Positions 47,771 to 57,093 of a stretch of DNA of 64,000 bases are shown here, in pieces. The stretch comes from Kluyvera genomosp. 1 (lineage in GTDB: Bacteria; Pseudomonadota; Gammaproteobacteria; Enterobacterales; Enterobacteriaceae). The translations under genes and the position numbers were made by a program. Below the pieces are notes generated by a model, which was not told where the DNA came from, did no database searches, and worked only from the letters and a program-made list of their open reading frames with translations. The DNA lies in the NCBI RefSeq assembly GCF_001266615.1, contig NZ_LGHZ01000023.1, positions 1 to 64,000 on the forward strand. Reading direction: 5' to 3'. The number at the start of each line of letters is the position of its first letter. The stretch's first letter is position 1.

Positions 47771-48624
47771 GACAAGTTTGCTCCCTTGTTCTTACGCCGG
47801 TATTCAAGCGGCGTACAATCGTTGATGTCCCGGAACACTTTGCAAAAATAGTTGGTGTCCGTGAATCCGCACTTTTCTGCGACCTCATTTATCTTCATCG
47901 TAGAGTGAGTCAGCAGCGTTTTTGAACGCGAGATCCGGGCAAGCTTCAGGTACTCGTTAAACTTCACATCTGACTCTCGGGAAAACAGGCGTGAAAGATA
48001 GCCTGGCGAAATATTAAAGGTTTCCGCCACGCTTTCGCGGCTAATCTGCTGATGATAGTGGCTATCGATGTGGCTTTTAATTTCGTCCAGCAGAGAGAAC
48101 AGCCCGCGAGGGTTGTTCATGCCTTCGGCCACCTGATAAAGCAGATCGTTTAGTAGGGCATAGACGATATGGGCAAAGGTTTCGCTGGTCTTATCCTGCG
48201 CCCAGGCTAATGACTCCGCCAGCTCAAGCAGGCGGTCGCGTACCGTGCTGCTGGAGTTTTGCAGGTTAAATTTTTCTACCTCTTTAAACTGCGTGCCGTC
48301 CCAGTTGCTGATACTGAAACCGACATCCTGCTTCCAGAAAACAATCGACATACAGATAACCGGGCTTTCCCACTGCGGTGAGTTCCAGCTGTTAGCGGGA
48401 ATGTAGGTAATGGTCCCCACCGTGCGCTCGCATTTGATGATTCGGTCGCTGCCTTTTGGCAGCAGCATATTCAAGGCACCTTTTACCGTGAGCTCGATGC
48501 GTGGGACGTGCAGATGGTAGGCCATCACTGGCGGCTGGGCGTCACCGCTGGCGACCAGCACGCTGTCGGTGGTCGCACACTGGGCGCTAAACTCGCTCAA
48601 AATTGACTGTATAAAGGCGGCCAT
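47767..48624 (-). CDS. AraC-family regulator within the second PTS operon
   Basis: 285 residues. An N-terminal cupin-like sensing region is followed by two C-terminal helix-turn-helix motifs (SRESVAETFNISPGYLSRLFSRE and KINEVAEKCGFTDTNYFCKVFRD), then TPLEYRRK. Start at 48624 has AAGGA upstream and lies 11 bases after the EIIC stop; the long ORF to 48798 runs into EIIC and is not credible. It sits between EIIC and EIIB of system 2, so it is made together with the transporter and probably activates the island promoters. Confidence 0.9.
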   Translation of the reverse strand: MAAFIQSILSEFSAQCATTDSVLVASGDAQPPVMAYHLHVPRIELTVKGALNMLLPKGSDRIIKCERTVGTITYIPANSWNSPQWESPVICMSIVFWKQDVGFSISNWDGTQFKEVEKFNLQNSSSTVRDRLLELAESLAWAQDKTSETFAHIVYALLNDLLYQVAEGMNNPRGLFSLLDEIKSHIDSHYHQQISRESVAETFNISPGYLSRLFSRESDVKFNEYLKLARISRSKTLLTHSTMKINEVAEKCGFTDTNYFCKVFRDINDCTPLEYRRKNKGANLS

Positions 48625-48635
48625 GCTCTGTGTCC

Positions 48636-49661
48636 TTATTGCGCATCCTGGGTTTTGACGACGGTTTTCAGTACTTTCACCGCGATAGCCGTGGTGAGCG
48701 TGCCGGCAATGATCGAAACGATATAGCCAAAATGGTTGCTCACGACAGGGAGTACAATCAGCCCACCCCAGGGCGCGGCATTCGTTGCGCCAAACCATAG
48801 CGATGAAATTGCCGCCACTGCGCTGCCGAGCATAATTGCGGGGATGACACGAACAGGATCGGCAGCGGCAAAGGGAATGGCACCTTCGGTTATCCCCATA
48901 AAGCCCATAATGACTGCGGGTTTTCCCGCCTCACGTTCGACGTCGTTGAAAATGCCTTTGAACATGAAGGTGGCTAAGGCCAGCCCGAGCGGTGGCGTAC
49001 AGTCGGCGGCGGCCACCGCTGCCATCAATTGCGGATTGGTTGAGATCAGCGCAACGGCAAAGAAGAAGGCGGTTTTGTTCATCGGGCCGCCCATGTCGAC
49101 GGCAATCATGCAGCCCAAAATACCGCCGAGAATAATAAACGAAACGCCCTGCATATTGGCGAGCCAGCCGCTGAGCCACTTCATCATCCCGGCAATGGGG
49201 TCGCCAATAATGTAGTAGACCGCCATGCCGGTGACGAAAGTGCCGATGAGCGGAATAATAAAAATGGGCAGCACCATGCGTAGAAATACAGGGATTTTCA
49301 GGCGTGCAATAGCAGCGAGCAACAGCCAGACAACCAATCCGGCGATGATACCGGCCAGCATCCCGCCTAAGAAACCGGCTCCCATTTGATAGGCCATCAG
49401 CCCGCCGATAGCGCCGGGAGCAATGCCGGGTTTATCGACCATCGACCAGGCGATAAATCCAGCCAGAATGGGAATAAACAACGTCAGACCCGCCATACCG
49501 ATTTGCGACATTGCTTTCAAAAAACCGCTTTCTGGTACAGCGGCGTGATCATTGAACATCACCGCCAGGGCCAGAAGTACGCCGCCTGCGACGACAAAAG
49601 GCACCATGTATGACACGCCAGTCATAAAATGCCGCTTGGTATTTTTTAATAGTTTTAACAT
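48636..49661 (-). CDS. PTS fructose-like EIIC component, system 2
   Basis: 341-residue membrane permease, paralogous to the EIIC at 39354. Motifs GVSYMVPFVVAGG, PGIAPGAIGGLMA, DMGGPMNKTA and GITEGAIPFA. Divergence around the substrate loops suggests a related but different sugar, or a different affinity. GAGGCC precedes the start. Confidence 0.93.
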   Translation of the reverse strand: MLKLLKNTKRHFMTGVSYMVPFVVAGGVLLALAVMFNDHAAVPESGFLKAMSQIGMAGLTLFIPILAGFIAWSMVDKPGIAPGAIGGLMAYQMGAGFLGGMLAGIIAGLVVWLLLAAIARLKIPVFLRMVLPIFIIPLIGTFVTGMAVYYIIGDPIAGMMKWLSGWLANMQGVSFIILGGILGCMIAVDMGGPMNKTAFFFAVALISTNPQLMAAVAAADCTPPLGLALATFMFKGIFNDVEREAGKPAVIMGFMGITEGAIPFAAADPVRVIPAIMLGSAVAAISSLWFGATNAAPWGGLIVLPVVSNHFGYIVSIIAGTLTTAIAVKVLKTVVKTQDAQ

Positions 49662-49688
49662 ACCGGCCTCGTTGCAGGGTTGGGCGGC

Positions 49689-51239
49689 CTAGAGCGCCAG
49701 GGTGCTGAAAATCAGATCGTAGAGCGCATTCGGCGATGTGGTCGCTTGGGCTTTGGCGACAAATTCATCGTTCATCAACATACGGGCAAGGGTTGAGAAA
49801 TAGCGCATATGCTCGTTTTCAGCGGCGCTCTCGCTGATGGAGAGCATGAATACCGTATCAACCTGCACGCCCCCCCAAGCGACGGGCTGACTTAAGCGGG
49901 CAATGCTGATGGTTGAGTTCTCCACCGCGGACGTACGCGCGTGTGGAATGGCAAAGCCTGAGCCAACTACGGTGGGGAAGGGGGTTTCCCGTGCCCAGAT
50001 ATCCCGGCACAGTTTTTCGCGCGAAGTGGTGCGCTGCGAGAGCCAGAGATGATCCACCATTTTTTTGATCGTTTCGTTTTTATCTTCTGCATCGAGATCC
50101 CACTGGATCAACGCAGGCGTTAGCAGGGAGCGATCTGCGGTTCGGGGCGTATGTTGCTGTTTTTTTTGCCTCTGTACGGCGATTTCCTGGCGATAGCCGC
50201 GCAGAAGCCGCTCATTGACCTCGGTTATCAAAATGCCGTAACCGGCATCGAGGATGACCCGGTGCGGTTTAGCCGACGCTGTGCTGAAAAGCTCAATATC
50301 TGCCACCGTCGGTATTCCCAGCGCGCTGGCGAGAATGGCGGTGTGCGAGTGCTGTCCGGTGTGGGAGAGCACCAGTCCCGCCAGCTTTTCGCGCGGAATC
50401 GCTAAAAGTTGGCTGGGCGTCAGCGCGCTGGCAAAAACCACGGCAGGCGCGGTAAGTGCAGGAATCCCTTGTAACAGTGGATGGGTATTATCCATTGTCC
50501 GTAATATCTGGATGGCAATATCGAGAATATCCAGCGTTCTCTGTTGAATATAGCGACTCGCCGACCGTTGCAACTGGGCGCTATAGTCCATTGCTGCATG
50601 GACGACGGCTAACCAGCCGTTCATACCCTGCTGGAGATAGTCGTCAATACTGCTGTGAAATTCTACATCGGTGATAAACGCCAGATGGGCTTCCAGTAAA
50701 TCGTGTTCGATACCTTGAGTGAGCGTGAGCGCGGCTGTTTTTTCCTGACGCAGCGTTTCCAGCGCGTGGTTAAACGCCTGCTGTTCTTGTTCAACGCGTT
50801 GACACTGCTGTGGGCATTGCGCCAGAAGGTCCTCAAAGCGCAGGCCGGAGATAAATGCCGGCGGCGCGATAGCGATACCATCATGAATACAGATACCAAG
50901 CTGGTGCTGCGGATTTAGCTCCTCCAGCCAGCGCGGGAGGTGTCCAGGTGTCGGTTCAGTCACGTTGCTGACATCGGGAAGATGCACAAAGAGATCTTCC
51001 AGCGCGGTAGCCGCATTGTCGCTGTCCGGCCCACGAAAGATAATCTGACAGTCATCGCCGGGTAAGGTATCGGTGGCCACCAGTGAGAGAGCATTTTTAG
51101 CGCTGCCGACAATGCCGGTTCGGTTGTTTTGCCAGACTATGTCGCACTGATAGGTATTACACAGGCGCGCAATGTGCCCGGCGGGCCTGGCGTGGATCCC
51201 CTCGTTTAATGTGCAGTGATAGGTGATTTCCTTCGCCAT
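49689..51239 (-). CDS. HPr-EIN-EIIA protein lacking the EI PEP-binding domain
   Basis: 516 residues against 836 in its paralogue at 41008. HPr domain with His16 (GIHARPAGH), Enzyme I N-terminal half with phospho-His299 (GQHSHTAILAS) up to about residue 365, then directly the EIIA(Fru) domain with His433 (GFAIPHARTSA). The whole EI C-terminal PEP-binding barrel, about 320 residues including FRTE, the GGDKP motif and the LCGE Cys, is absent with the frame intact. It should relay phosphate but not take it from PEP. Start follows AGGAGTCATC. First gene of the second PTS operon. Confidence 0.92.
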   Translation of the reverse strand: MAKEITYHCTLNEGIHARPAGHIARLCNTYQCDIVWQNNRTGIVGSAKNALSLVATDTLPGDDCQIIFRGPDSDNAATALEDLFVHLPDVSNVTEPTPGHLPRWLEELNPQHQLGICIHDGIAIAPPAFISGLRFEDLLAQCPQQCQRVEQEQQAFNHALETLRQEKTAALTLTQGIEHDLLEAHLAFITDVEFHSSIDDYLQQGMNGWLAVVHAAMDYSAQLQRSASRYIQQRTLDILDIAIQILRTMDNTHPLLQGIPALTAPAVVFASALTPSQLLAIPREKLAGLVLSHTGQHSHTAILASALGIPTVADIELFSTASAKPHRVILDAGYGILITEVNERLLRGYRQEIAVQRQKKQQHTPRTADRSLLTPALIQWDLDAEDKNETIKKMVDHLWLSQRTTSREKLCRDIWARETPFPTVVGSGFAIPHARTSAVENSTISIARLSQPVAWGGVQVDTVFMLSISESAAENEHMRYFSTLARMLMNDEFVAKAQATTSPNALYDLIFSTLAL

Positions 51240-51354
51240 GATGACTCCTGAGCGCGTAACGAGGGGATATCGGGTTACGCGACGGCTTGAGTAAAGGGGG
51301 TAATGCGATCCCCAATATTTTTTACCGAACCATCAGGGGTTCATATAGTAAAAA

Positions 51355-51409
51355 AGTGACCTTTACTTAAAAATAGTGACCTGATTGTGAATTTGTGATG
51401 TTTGTCATA
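51355..51409 (-). promoter_or_regulatory. Regulatory region of the second PTS operon
   Basis: Two direct repeats AGTGACCT at 51355-51362 and 51375-51382, 20 bp apart, fit the spacing of AraC-type half-sites. Next to them at 51394-51409 is TGTGA-N6-TCATA, the same 9-of-10 CRP match as in the first island promoter. They lie 116-170 bp upstream of the HPr-EIN-EIIA start. The remaining 51240-51526 is AT-rich without an ORF. Confidence 0.55.
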
Positions 51410-51526
51410 TTTCACCTATGCGAAACTTTCGGCTATATGACTGTTTTTTAAAAAGATAGGAATTTCATTTTGAGGTGAGAAGTTTGCGATGTTGGTCACA
51501 AATTTCAGGGGTGGAGTGGGTAGCGG

Positions 51527-51549
51527 AAAACCGCCCTTTGCAGGGCGGT
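51527..51549 (-). terminator. Intrinsic terminator of ybjG
   Basis: Stem ACCGCCC/GGGCGGT around a 6-base loop followed by TTTT on the minus strand, 16 bases past the ybjG stop. Confidence 0.8.
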
Positions 51550-51564
51550 CACTTTATGCCGTCG

Positions 51565-52173
51565 TTAGCCGCGTACCCAACCTTTACGGATGGGCAGCGA
51601 GAACATCAGGCGGTAAACCTGCTGCAAACGCGGGTAGACGCGGGCGCCGATGAAATGCCATAGCATCTGCGCCACCATGCAACCGACAATACCGCACAGG
51701 AAGCCGCCGAGCATGTCCATCGGCCAGTGCACGCCAAGGTAAACGCGGGACCAGGCGATGGCGACACCGATGGCCATTAATACCAGCCCGGACCACAGGC
51801 GATGCCAGAACAGGAACGCCAGCGCGAAGGTGAATATCACCGTACCGTGATCGCTCGGGAAAGAGTTATCCGGCGCATGCGGCAGGAAGTTGTAGCCAAT
51901 GTTGGCGACAAACGGCCTTTCGTGCGGGAACAACTGCCCAATTGTCCACGAGAGAGTCAGGCTCACCGCAATAGCCAGCGCCACTTTGACCACCAGATGA
52001 CGCTGCGCATGTACTTGCCGACGTTCACCCCATAGCCACATGGCGGCAGCCAGCAGGGGAACGATAAGAATCAGGTCCTTGGCAAGGAATGTCGCCAACG
52101 AAATTTCCCACTGCGCTGAGGCTGGGGTGGCGTTGATAAGTAAAAACAGCGTGTTATTGAGATTTTCCAGCAT
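51565..52173 (-). CDS. ybjG: Undecaprenyl-diphosphate phosphatase YbjG
   Basis: 202-residue PAP2-family membrane enzyme that dephosphorylates undecaprenyl diphosphate to recycle the lipid carrier of cell-wall synthesis. Motifs KDLILIVP, FPSDHGTV and SRVYLGVHWPMD give the phosphatase active site. E. coli YbjG is 198 residues and begins identically (MLENLN). Confidence 0.95.
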   Translation of the reverse strand: MLENLNNTLFLLINATPASAQWEISLATFLAKDLILIVPLLAAAMWLWGERRQVHAQRHLVVKVALAIAVSLTLSWTIGQLFPHERPFVANIGYNFLPHAPDNSFPSDHGTVIFTFALAFLFWHRLWSGLVLMAIGVAIAWSRVYLGVHWPMDMLGGFLCGIVGCMVAQMLWHFIGARVYPRLQQVYRLMFSLPIRKGWVRG

Positions 52174-52446
52174 AACGTTCCGGCTTAAAAGATGACGGTT
52201 TTATGACGGCCACCTTAAAAAACCATGCCAGGATGGTAAACCAGTATTGTCTGAATCCTGTCACTAACAGACAACTCTCTGGAAAATAAGGTGGTGCAAC
52301 AAGTGGCGTAGAGTATAACGCGCGCAACCTTAAGCAAATCTTAACGACATCAATTTGTGCGAAATCGTTAAGCTGCGTGATAATTAACTATCACCACTAC
52401 CGTGCATTGATTAAACTTGCGCGTTTTTATGACGGATGCGAGTCAA

Positions 52447-53682
52447 ATGGATACTTCCACTTCTTCCCGGAAACGCTTGGGGCGTAAGGCAATTCTGTTC
52501 CCGCTTTGCCTCGTGCTCTACGAGTTTTCCACCTATATAGCCAACGATATGATCCAGCCGGGGATGCTGGCGGTCGTGCAAGAATTTAATGCCGGCGACG
52601 AGTGGGTTCCAACCTCCATGACCGCGTATCTGGCGGGCGGTATGTTCCTGCAGTGGCTGCTGGGGCCGCTGTCGGACCGTATCGGCCGCCGTCCTGTGAT
52701 GCTCACCGGCATTATCTGGTTTATCGTCACCTGTCTGGCGACGCTCTTGGTGCAAAATATCGAGCAGTTTACTTTCCTGCGTTTTTTACAGGGGGTGAGC
52801 CTGTGCTTTATCGGCGCGGTAGGCTATGCGGCCATTCAGGAGTCGTTCGATGAGGCGACCTGCATCAAGATAACGGCATTGATGGCCAACGTTGCGCTGA
52901 TTGCACCGCTGTTAGGGCCACTCGTCGGCGCGGCATGGATCCATCTTGCGCGCTGGGAGAGCATGTTTGTGCTGTTTGCTTTACTGGCAGCCATCTCTTA
53001 TGTTGGGCTGTTCAAGTCGATGCCCGAAACGGCGACCCGTTTAGGCGAATCGCTTTCATTAAAGGCGCTGGGTCGCGACTATCGCGAAGTCCTGAAAAAT
53101 GGCCGCTTTGTGGCCGGCGCGCTGGCGACAGGGTTTGTCAGCCTGCCGCTGCTGGCGTGGATTGCCCAATCACCGGTGATTATTATCAGCGGCGAGAAAG
53201 CCAGCAGCTACGAATATGGTCTGCTGCAGGTGCCAATTTTCGGCGCGCTGATCCTCGGTAACCTCGTGTTGGCGCGTTTGACCTCACGCCGCACGGTCCG
53301 AGAACTGATTATTGCCGGTGGTTATCCGATTATGTTCGGTTTGATTCTGGCGGCTGCGGCGACGGTGGTGTCTTCTCACGCCTATCTGTGGATGACCGCG
53401 GGGCTTAGCTTTTACGCCTTTGGGATTGGTCTTGCGAACGCGGGGCTGGTGCGTCTGACGCTGTTTGCCAGCGACATGAGTAAAGGCACGGTCTCGGCGG
53501 CGATGGGGATGCTGCAAATGCTTATCTTCACGGTGGGCATTGAGCTGAGCAAACACAGCTATCAGCTGGGCGGCATTGGCCTGTTCAGCCTGTTTAATCT
53601 GGCGGGCGGCGTGCTGTGGCTGGGGCTGGTGGTGATGTTCCTGCGCGATAAACGCGTCGGCAGCGGCTTACAGCCAGAGTAA
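52447..53682 (+). CDS. mdfA: Multidrug efflux MFS transporter MdfA (Cmr)
   Basis: 411-residue 12-segment drug/proton antiporter exporting chloramphenicol, cationic dyes and other compounds. The membrane-embedded Glu and Asp of segment 1, [14 protein letters not shown], are present, along with [14 protein letters not shown]. Start at 52447 (MDTSTS) best matches the family length; two upstream in-frame ATGs lack ribosome sites. An intrinsic species gene, not an acquired resistance gene. The 273-bp upstream region contains no other gene that I can see. Confidence 0.94.
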   Translation: MDTSTSSRKRLGRKAILFPLCLVLYEFSTYIANDMIQPGMLAVVQEFNAGDEWVPTSMTAYLAGGMFLQWLLGPLSDRIGRRPVMLTGIIWFIVTCLATLLVQNIEQFTFLRFLQGVSLCFIGAVGYAAIQESFDEATCIKITALMANVALIAPLLGPLVGAAWIHLARWESMFVLFALLAAISYVGLFKSMPETATRLGESLSLKALGRDYREVLKNGRFVAGALATGFVSLPLLAWIAQSPVIIISGEKASSYEYGLLQVPIFGALILGNLVLARLTSRRTVRELIIAGGYPIMFGLILAAAATVVSSHAYLWMTAGLSFYAFGIGLANAGLVRLTLFASDMSKGTVSAAMGMLQMLIFTVGIELSKHSYQLGGIGLFSLFNLAGGVLWLGLVVMFLRDKRVGSGLQPE

Positions 53683-53703
53683 TACCGACAGGCGCTAAGT
53701 AGG

Positions 53704-53727
53704 ACCGGGCTACCGCAGTAGCCCGGT
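53704..53727. terminator. Inverted repeat between mdfA and ybjI
   Basis: Perfect 10-bp stem ACCGGGCTAC with GTAGCCCGGT and CGCA loop between convergent genes. T-tracts are absent, so it may be a repeat-type element or a weak bidirectional terminator. Confidence 0.55.
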
Positions 53728-53733
53728 GTTCCG

Positions 53734-54546
53734 TCAGGCAAACGGCGCTTCGCCCTTCAGTGCTTTATCAATGATAGCTAATACGCCTTCCTCATTATTA
53801 TGCGGCGCATGATAGCCCGCGACCGCTTTTACCGCCTCGGCGGCGTTAGCCATGGCAAAGCCGTATCCGGCCTGTTTTACCATCTCAATATCATTCCCGC
53901 TGTCGCCGAACGCGACCACTTCATGATCAGCAATACCCCAGCGATCCTGCAATAAACGCAGGCCGTGCGCTTTATGGACGCCCGGAATTATCAGGTCGAT
54001 ACTGCCGTGGCCGGTGGTCACCGCCGTCAGCAAATGGCCGAGTTTAGCATCCAGCGTGGTTTGCATCTGCGGGACTTTGTCATCAGGAATATTCAGGGCG
54101 AACTTCAGAATGGTGTCATCAATATTGTCGAAATTATCCACCAGTTCGATGCGGTGATAGTAATGCTCAGCAATCTGATGGAAATGCGAATCATAACTTT
54201 TCAGCGTATAGGCGCTGGCTTTACCACAGGCGATAATCTCAATTTCCGGACGGGTTAGCAGGAAATCGACAATCTGCTGGAAGTGGTCGCGCGGCATTGA
54301 GCAGTTATAGACATCTTCGCCTGCATCACGCACCCAGCCGCCGTTTTCGGCTACGAAGGCAATTTCCTCGACGATTTCCGGGAAGAAAGAGGCTAACTGG
54401 TAATACTGGTTACCGCTAGCAACCACGAAACGAATCTGCTGTTCTTTCATCTGTTGATACTGCTGACGAAAACGCTCGCGGTTGTACGTTTTCTTATCGT
54501 TCAGGAACGTGCCATCCATGTCTACGGCGATCAATTTAACGCTCAT
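53734..54546 (-). CDS. ybjI: HAD-IIB phosphatase YbjI
   Basis: 270-residue Cof-type HAD phosphatase; E. coli YbjI dephosphorylates FMN and some sugar phosphates. Motif I DMDGT (residues 9-13), VVASGN, and GDSGND. Paralogous along its length to ybiV at 9989. Start overlaps the ybjJ stop by one base (TAATG). Confidence 0.94.
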   Translation of the reverse strand: MSVKLIAVDMDGTFLNDKKTYNRERFRQQYQQMKEQQIRFVVASGNQYYQLASFFPEIVEEIAFVAENGGWVRDAGEDVYNCSMPRDHFQQIVDFLLTRPEIEIIACGKASAYTLKSYDSHFHQIAEHYYHRIELVDNFDNIDDTILKFALNIPDDKVPQMQTTLDAKLGHLLTAVTTGHGSIDLIIPGVHKAHGLRLLQDRWGIADHEVVAFGDSGNDIEMVKQAGYGFAMANAAEAVKAVAGYHAPHNNEEGVLAIIDKALKGEAPFA

Positions 54547-55748
54547 TAGTGATTCTCCATTACAGCGCGGGGTTCGGGTTTAGCCACCGCTTTCGCGACT
54601 ATCGCGGCAATCAGGACCAGCGCCAGTACGGCCAGCATTGCGCTGCGCAGACCGTAATGTTCGCCGAGGAAGCCGAGCAGCGGCGGCCCTACCAGGAACG
54701 CCAGATACCCGGTGGTGGCAACAACGCTCACGCGGGTAGGGGCATCCGGGCCGGTGTCGCTGGCAGCGGAAATGGTCAGTGGGAAACCAAGCGATGCGCC
54801 CAGGCCCCACAGAATAACCGACACCCCTGCAACCCACGGGCTGTCGACAAAGATTATCAGGGCAATGCCCAATGCGCCCATCAGCGCGCTGGCACGAACC
54901 ACGGTGACGCGGCTGTAGCGGTCAATAAACCAGCCGCCGGTGAATCGGCCGACTGTCATGCCCAGCGTAAAGCCGGCATAAATCAGCGAGCCGGAAGTGG
55001 GGCTAAAGCCGTGGCCGTCAACCATCAATAGCGGCAGCCAGTCGTTCGCGGAGCCTTCGGCAAAGGCCATCGCCAGCACCACCACGCCAATCAGCATCAA
55101 CTGCCCGTCGCGCCAGAACGGCACGCCTTTTTCCTGATGCTGTGCGTTCTCGGCCTCGTTGCGTCCGGTACCGTCCGGAATGGCTTTGATAGCGATGGCG
55201 ATGGGAGCAATGCCAATCAGCGCGGCGACCAGAATATGCCACATTGCCGGCAGGCCGAAAGCGGTCACTGCCATGCCAACGCCTGCGCCGACCAGGGTGC
55301 CGAAGCTGTAGAAGCCGTGCATCATCGGCAGCACGGTTTTTTTCATTTCGCGCTCAACCGCAGCGCCTTCGACGTTAATCGCAACTTCCGCCGAGCCGAA
55401 GCTGGCGCCGAATATCGCCAGACCAAAGGCAAAGACCCACGCGGAGCTGAGATACAGCGCCAGGCTTAGGATCATCATGCCAACTAAAGCGCATGACATG
55501 GTGGTACGGATGACGGCGCGGGTACCGAATCGTTTCACTAAAAAGGCCGAACAAAGGATGCCGCTCATTGAACCAATCGACAGGCCAAAGAGTACGATGC
55601 CCATTTCGGCGGTAGAAACGGACAAAATATCGCGGATTGCCGGAGTACGCGTGGCCCAGGAGGCCATCAATAAACCGGGTAAAAAGAAGAACATAAAGAG
55701 TGCCCACATCCGCAGTTGCAGGGCTTTACGGGAGGTTAACGTTGTCAT
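54546..55748 (-). CDS. ybjJ: MFS transporter YbjJ
   Basis: 400-residue 12-segment MFS protein, substrate unknown, nearly the E. coli length (402). Conserved segments include [26 protein letters not shown] near the N-terminus and [21 protein letters not shown] in the middle. The start at 55748 (MTTLTS) replaces the longer ORF, which would read back into rcdA. Coupled to ybjI; divergent from rcdA across an operator-like palindrome. Confidence 0.94.
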   Translation of the reverse strand: MTTLTSRKALQLRMWALFMFFFLPGLLMASWATRTPAIRDILSVSTAEMGIVLFGLSIGSMSGILCSAFLVKRFGTRAVIRTTMSCALVGMMILSLALYLSSAWVFAFGLAIFGASFGSAEVAINVEGAAVEREMKKTVLPMMHGFYSFGTLVGAGVGMAVTAFGLPAMWHILVAALIGIAPIAIAIKAIPDGTGRNEAENAQHQEKGVPFWRDGQLMLIGVVVLAMAFAEGSANDWLPLLMVDGHGFSPTSGSLIYAGFTLGMTVGRFTGGWFIDRYSRVTVVRASALMGALGIALIIFVDSPWVAGVSVILWGLGASLGFPLTISAASDTGPDAPTRVSVVATTGYLAFLVGPPLLGFLGEHYGLRSAMLAVLALVLIAAIVAKAVAKPEPRAVMENH

Positions 55749-55791
55749 CCATTCAAATCGGGTCGGAAAGTGTGCAGACAACACTAACAAG

Positions 55792-55813
55792 GTTGTGTAC
55801 ATTTGTACATAAC
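55792..55813. promoter_or_regulatory. TetR-type palindrome between ybjJ and rcdA
   Basis: GTTGTGTACA and TGTACATAAC form a 22-bp dyad with one mismatch per arm around TT. It lies 17 bp before rcdA and 44 bp before ybjJ, so RcdA probably represses itself and ybjJ-ybjI here. Confidence 0.7.
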
Positions 55814-55829
55814 CTGAAAGAGGAGAGTT

Positions 55830-56378
55830 ATGGCTCGTCGACCGAATGACCCGCAGCGTCGTGCGCGTATTATTGATGCGACCCTCGAAACCATCGCCAT
55901 CCATGGGATTAGTGCGGTCACGCACCGCAAAATCGCCAGCTGCGCTGATGTTCCATTAGGCTCAATGACCTACTATTTCGACGGTATCGAAGCGCTGTTG
56001 GGCGAAGCCTTTGGTATCTTCACCGCGCGAATGTCGGAAGAGTACACCGGTTTTTTTGCTGGCGTGACTACCGTTGACGGCGCCTGCGATGCAGTGGCGG
56101 AGCTGATTTTCAGCAGCCAGGTCACCACGCCGAAAAATATGACTCTGATGTATCAACTCTATGCGCTTGCCAGCAGTACGCCATCGCTGAAGGCGGTACT
56201 GCAAAACTGGATGCGCCGCAGCCAGCAAACCTTAGAGCAGTGGTTCGATCCGGTCACCGCCCGCGCGCTCGACGCGTTTATCGAGGGGATGACGCTGCAT
56301 TTTGTCACCGATCGCCAGCCACTGGCGCGCGAGGATATCCGAAAAATGGTAGGGCGGATTGCGGGAGAGAGTGCGTAA
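55830..56378 (+). CDS. rcdA: TetR-family regulator RcdA (YbjK)
   Basis: 182-residue TetR-family DNA-binding protein. HTH region [24 protein letters not shown] at about residues 27-50. In E. coli RcdA activates csgD and affects several stress and biofilm genes. AGGAGAG precedes the ATG. Confidence 0.92.
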   Translation: MARRPNDPQRRARIIDATLETIAIHGISAVTHRKIASCADVPLGSMTYYFDGIEALLGEAFGIFTARMSEEYTGFFAGVTTVDGACDAVAELIFSSQVTTPKNMTLMYQLYALASSTPSLKAVLQNWMRRSQQTLEQWFDPVTARALDAFIEGMTLHFVTDRQPLAREDIRKMVGRIAGESA

Positions 56379-56420
56379 AAGCGTATACGCTTAGGCAAAC
56401 TCTTTTGCCGAGGCGTTGCG

Positions 56421-56807
56421 ATGACGACAGCATTATCCGGCGGCTGCCTGTGCGGCCGCATCACCTTTACTGCCATGAATCCCACCAACGTCCACAGTTG
56501 TTCATGCGACCTCTGCCAAAAGCACACTGGCGGCCAGACTGTAGTATGGCTGGAGTTTGCCGCCGACGATGTCCAGTGGACGGGCGAGGGCGGACGGCCT
56601 GCCACCTGGCGTTCGTCTGATGTTTCCAGCCGCGCTTTCTGCCCACAGTGCGGCAGCTCGCTGGGTGCGATTGATGACGGCCCAATGATTGCGCTGCTGA
56701 GCGGGGTATTTAATCAAAATCAGAGCGAGACCTTTGCGCCCCTCTTTCATTCGTTCGAGGATATGAAACCGCAGTGGTGGCGCGAGATTTTGCCGGATGG
56801 GGGGTGA
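56421..56807 (+). CDS. GFA/CENP-V domain zinc protein
   Basis: 128-residue protein of the glutathione-dependent formaldehyde-activating (GFA/CENP-V) fold. The zinc ligands appear as GGCLCG (CxC), CSCDLC (CxxC) and FCPQC (CxxC). Members include S-hydroxymethylglutathione synthases and many of unknown role; a specific function cannot be assigned. It lies 42 bases after rcdA on the same strand and may be co-transcribed. Absent at this place in E. coli K-12. Confidence 0.85.
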   Translation: MTTALSGGCLCGRITFTAMNPTNVHSCSCDLCQKHTGGQTVVWLEFAADDVQWTGEGGRPATWRSSDVSSRAFCPQCGSSLGAIDDGPMIALLSGVFNQNQSETFAPLFHSFEDMKPQWWREILPDGG

Positions 56808-56852
56808 GGGGGGGATTTTGTCTCAGATGTAAAATTGATGCTTCTGGTCGTT

Positions 56853-56872
56853 ACCGCGCACAACCGCGCACA
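56853..56872. repeat. Tandem 10-bp repeat
   Basis: ACCGCGCACA occurs twice in direct tandem in the 286-bp gap between the GFA-like gene and the lipoprotein gene. The rest of that gap (56808-57093) shows no convincing ORF or RNA. Confidence 0.6.
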
Positions 56873-57093
56873 CGTGCATATTCTGGATGTCAGAAATGAG
56901 CTAGCCGCTGCAATATGCCCGGAGGCTTACGTGTAGGTGAGGTCGTTTATGCTGCCAGCTTAGCGAGGCAGTGAAAGTTAGAGGTATAAATGTAAGGCGG
57001 AGCATAAGATGAGTGTGTTAAGGGGATGAAAGTGACAATTACGGCGCAGAGATACCCGTTCTCGTCACTTAGCTGGAACTCGAGTTGTTTAGA

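Noticed and set aside
47767-48798. Long 343-residue version of the AraC-type protein
   Set aside because: The extra N-terminal 58 residues run back into EIIC and look unstructured; a start with a ribosome site exists at 48624.
52417-52446. N-terminal extension of MdfA
   Set aside because: The upstream in-frame ATGs lack ribosome sites and would make the protein longer than the family.
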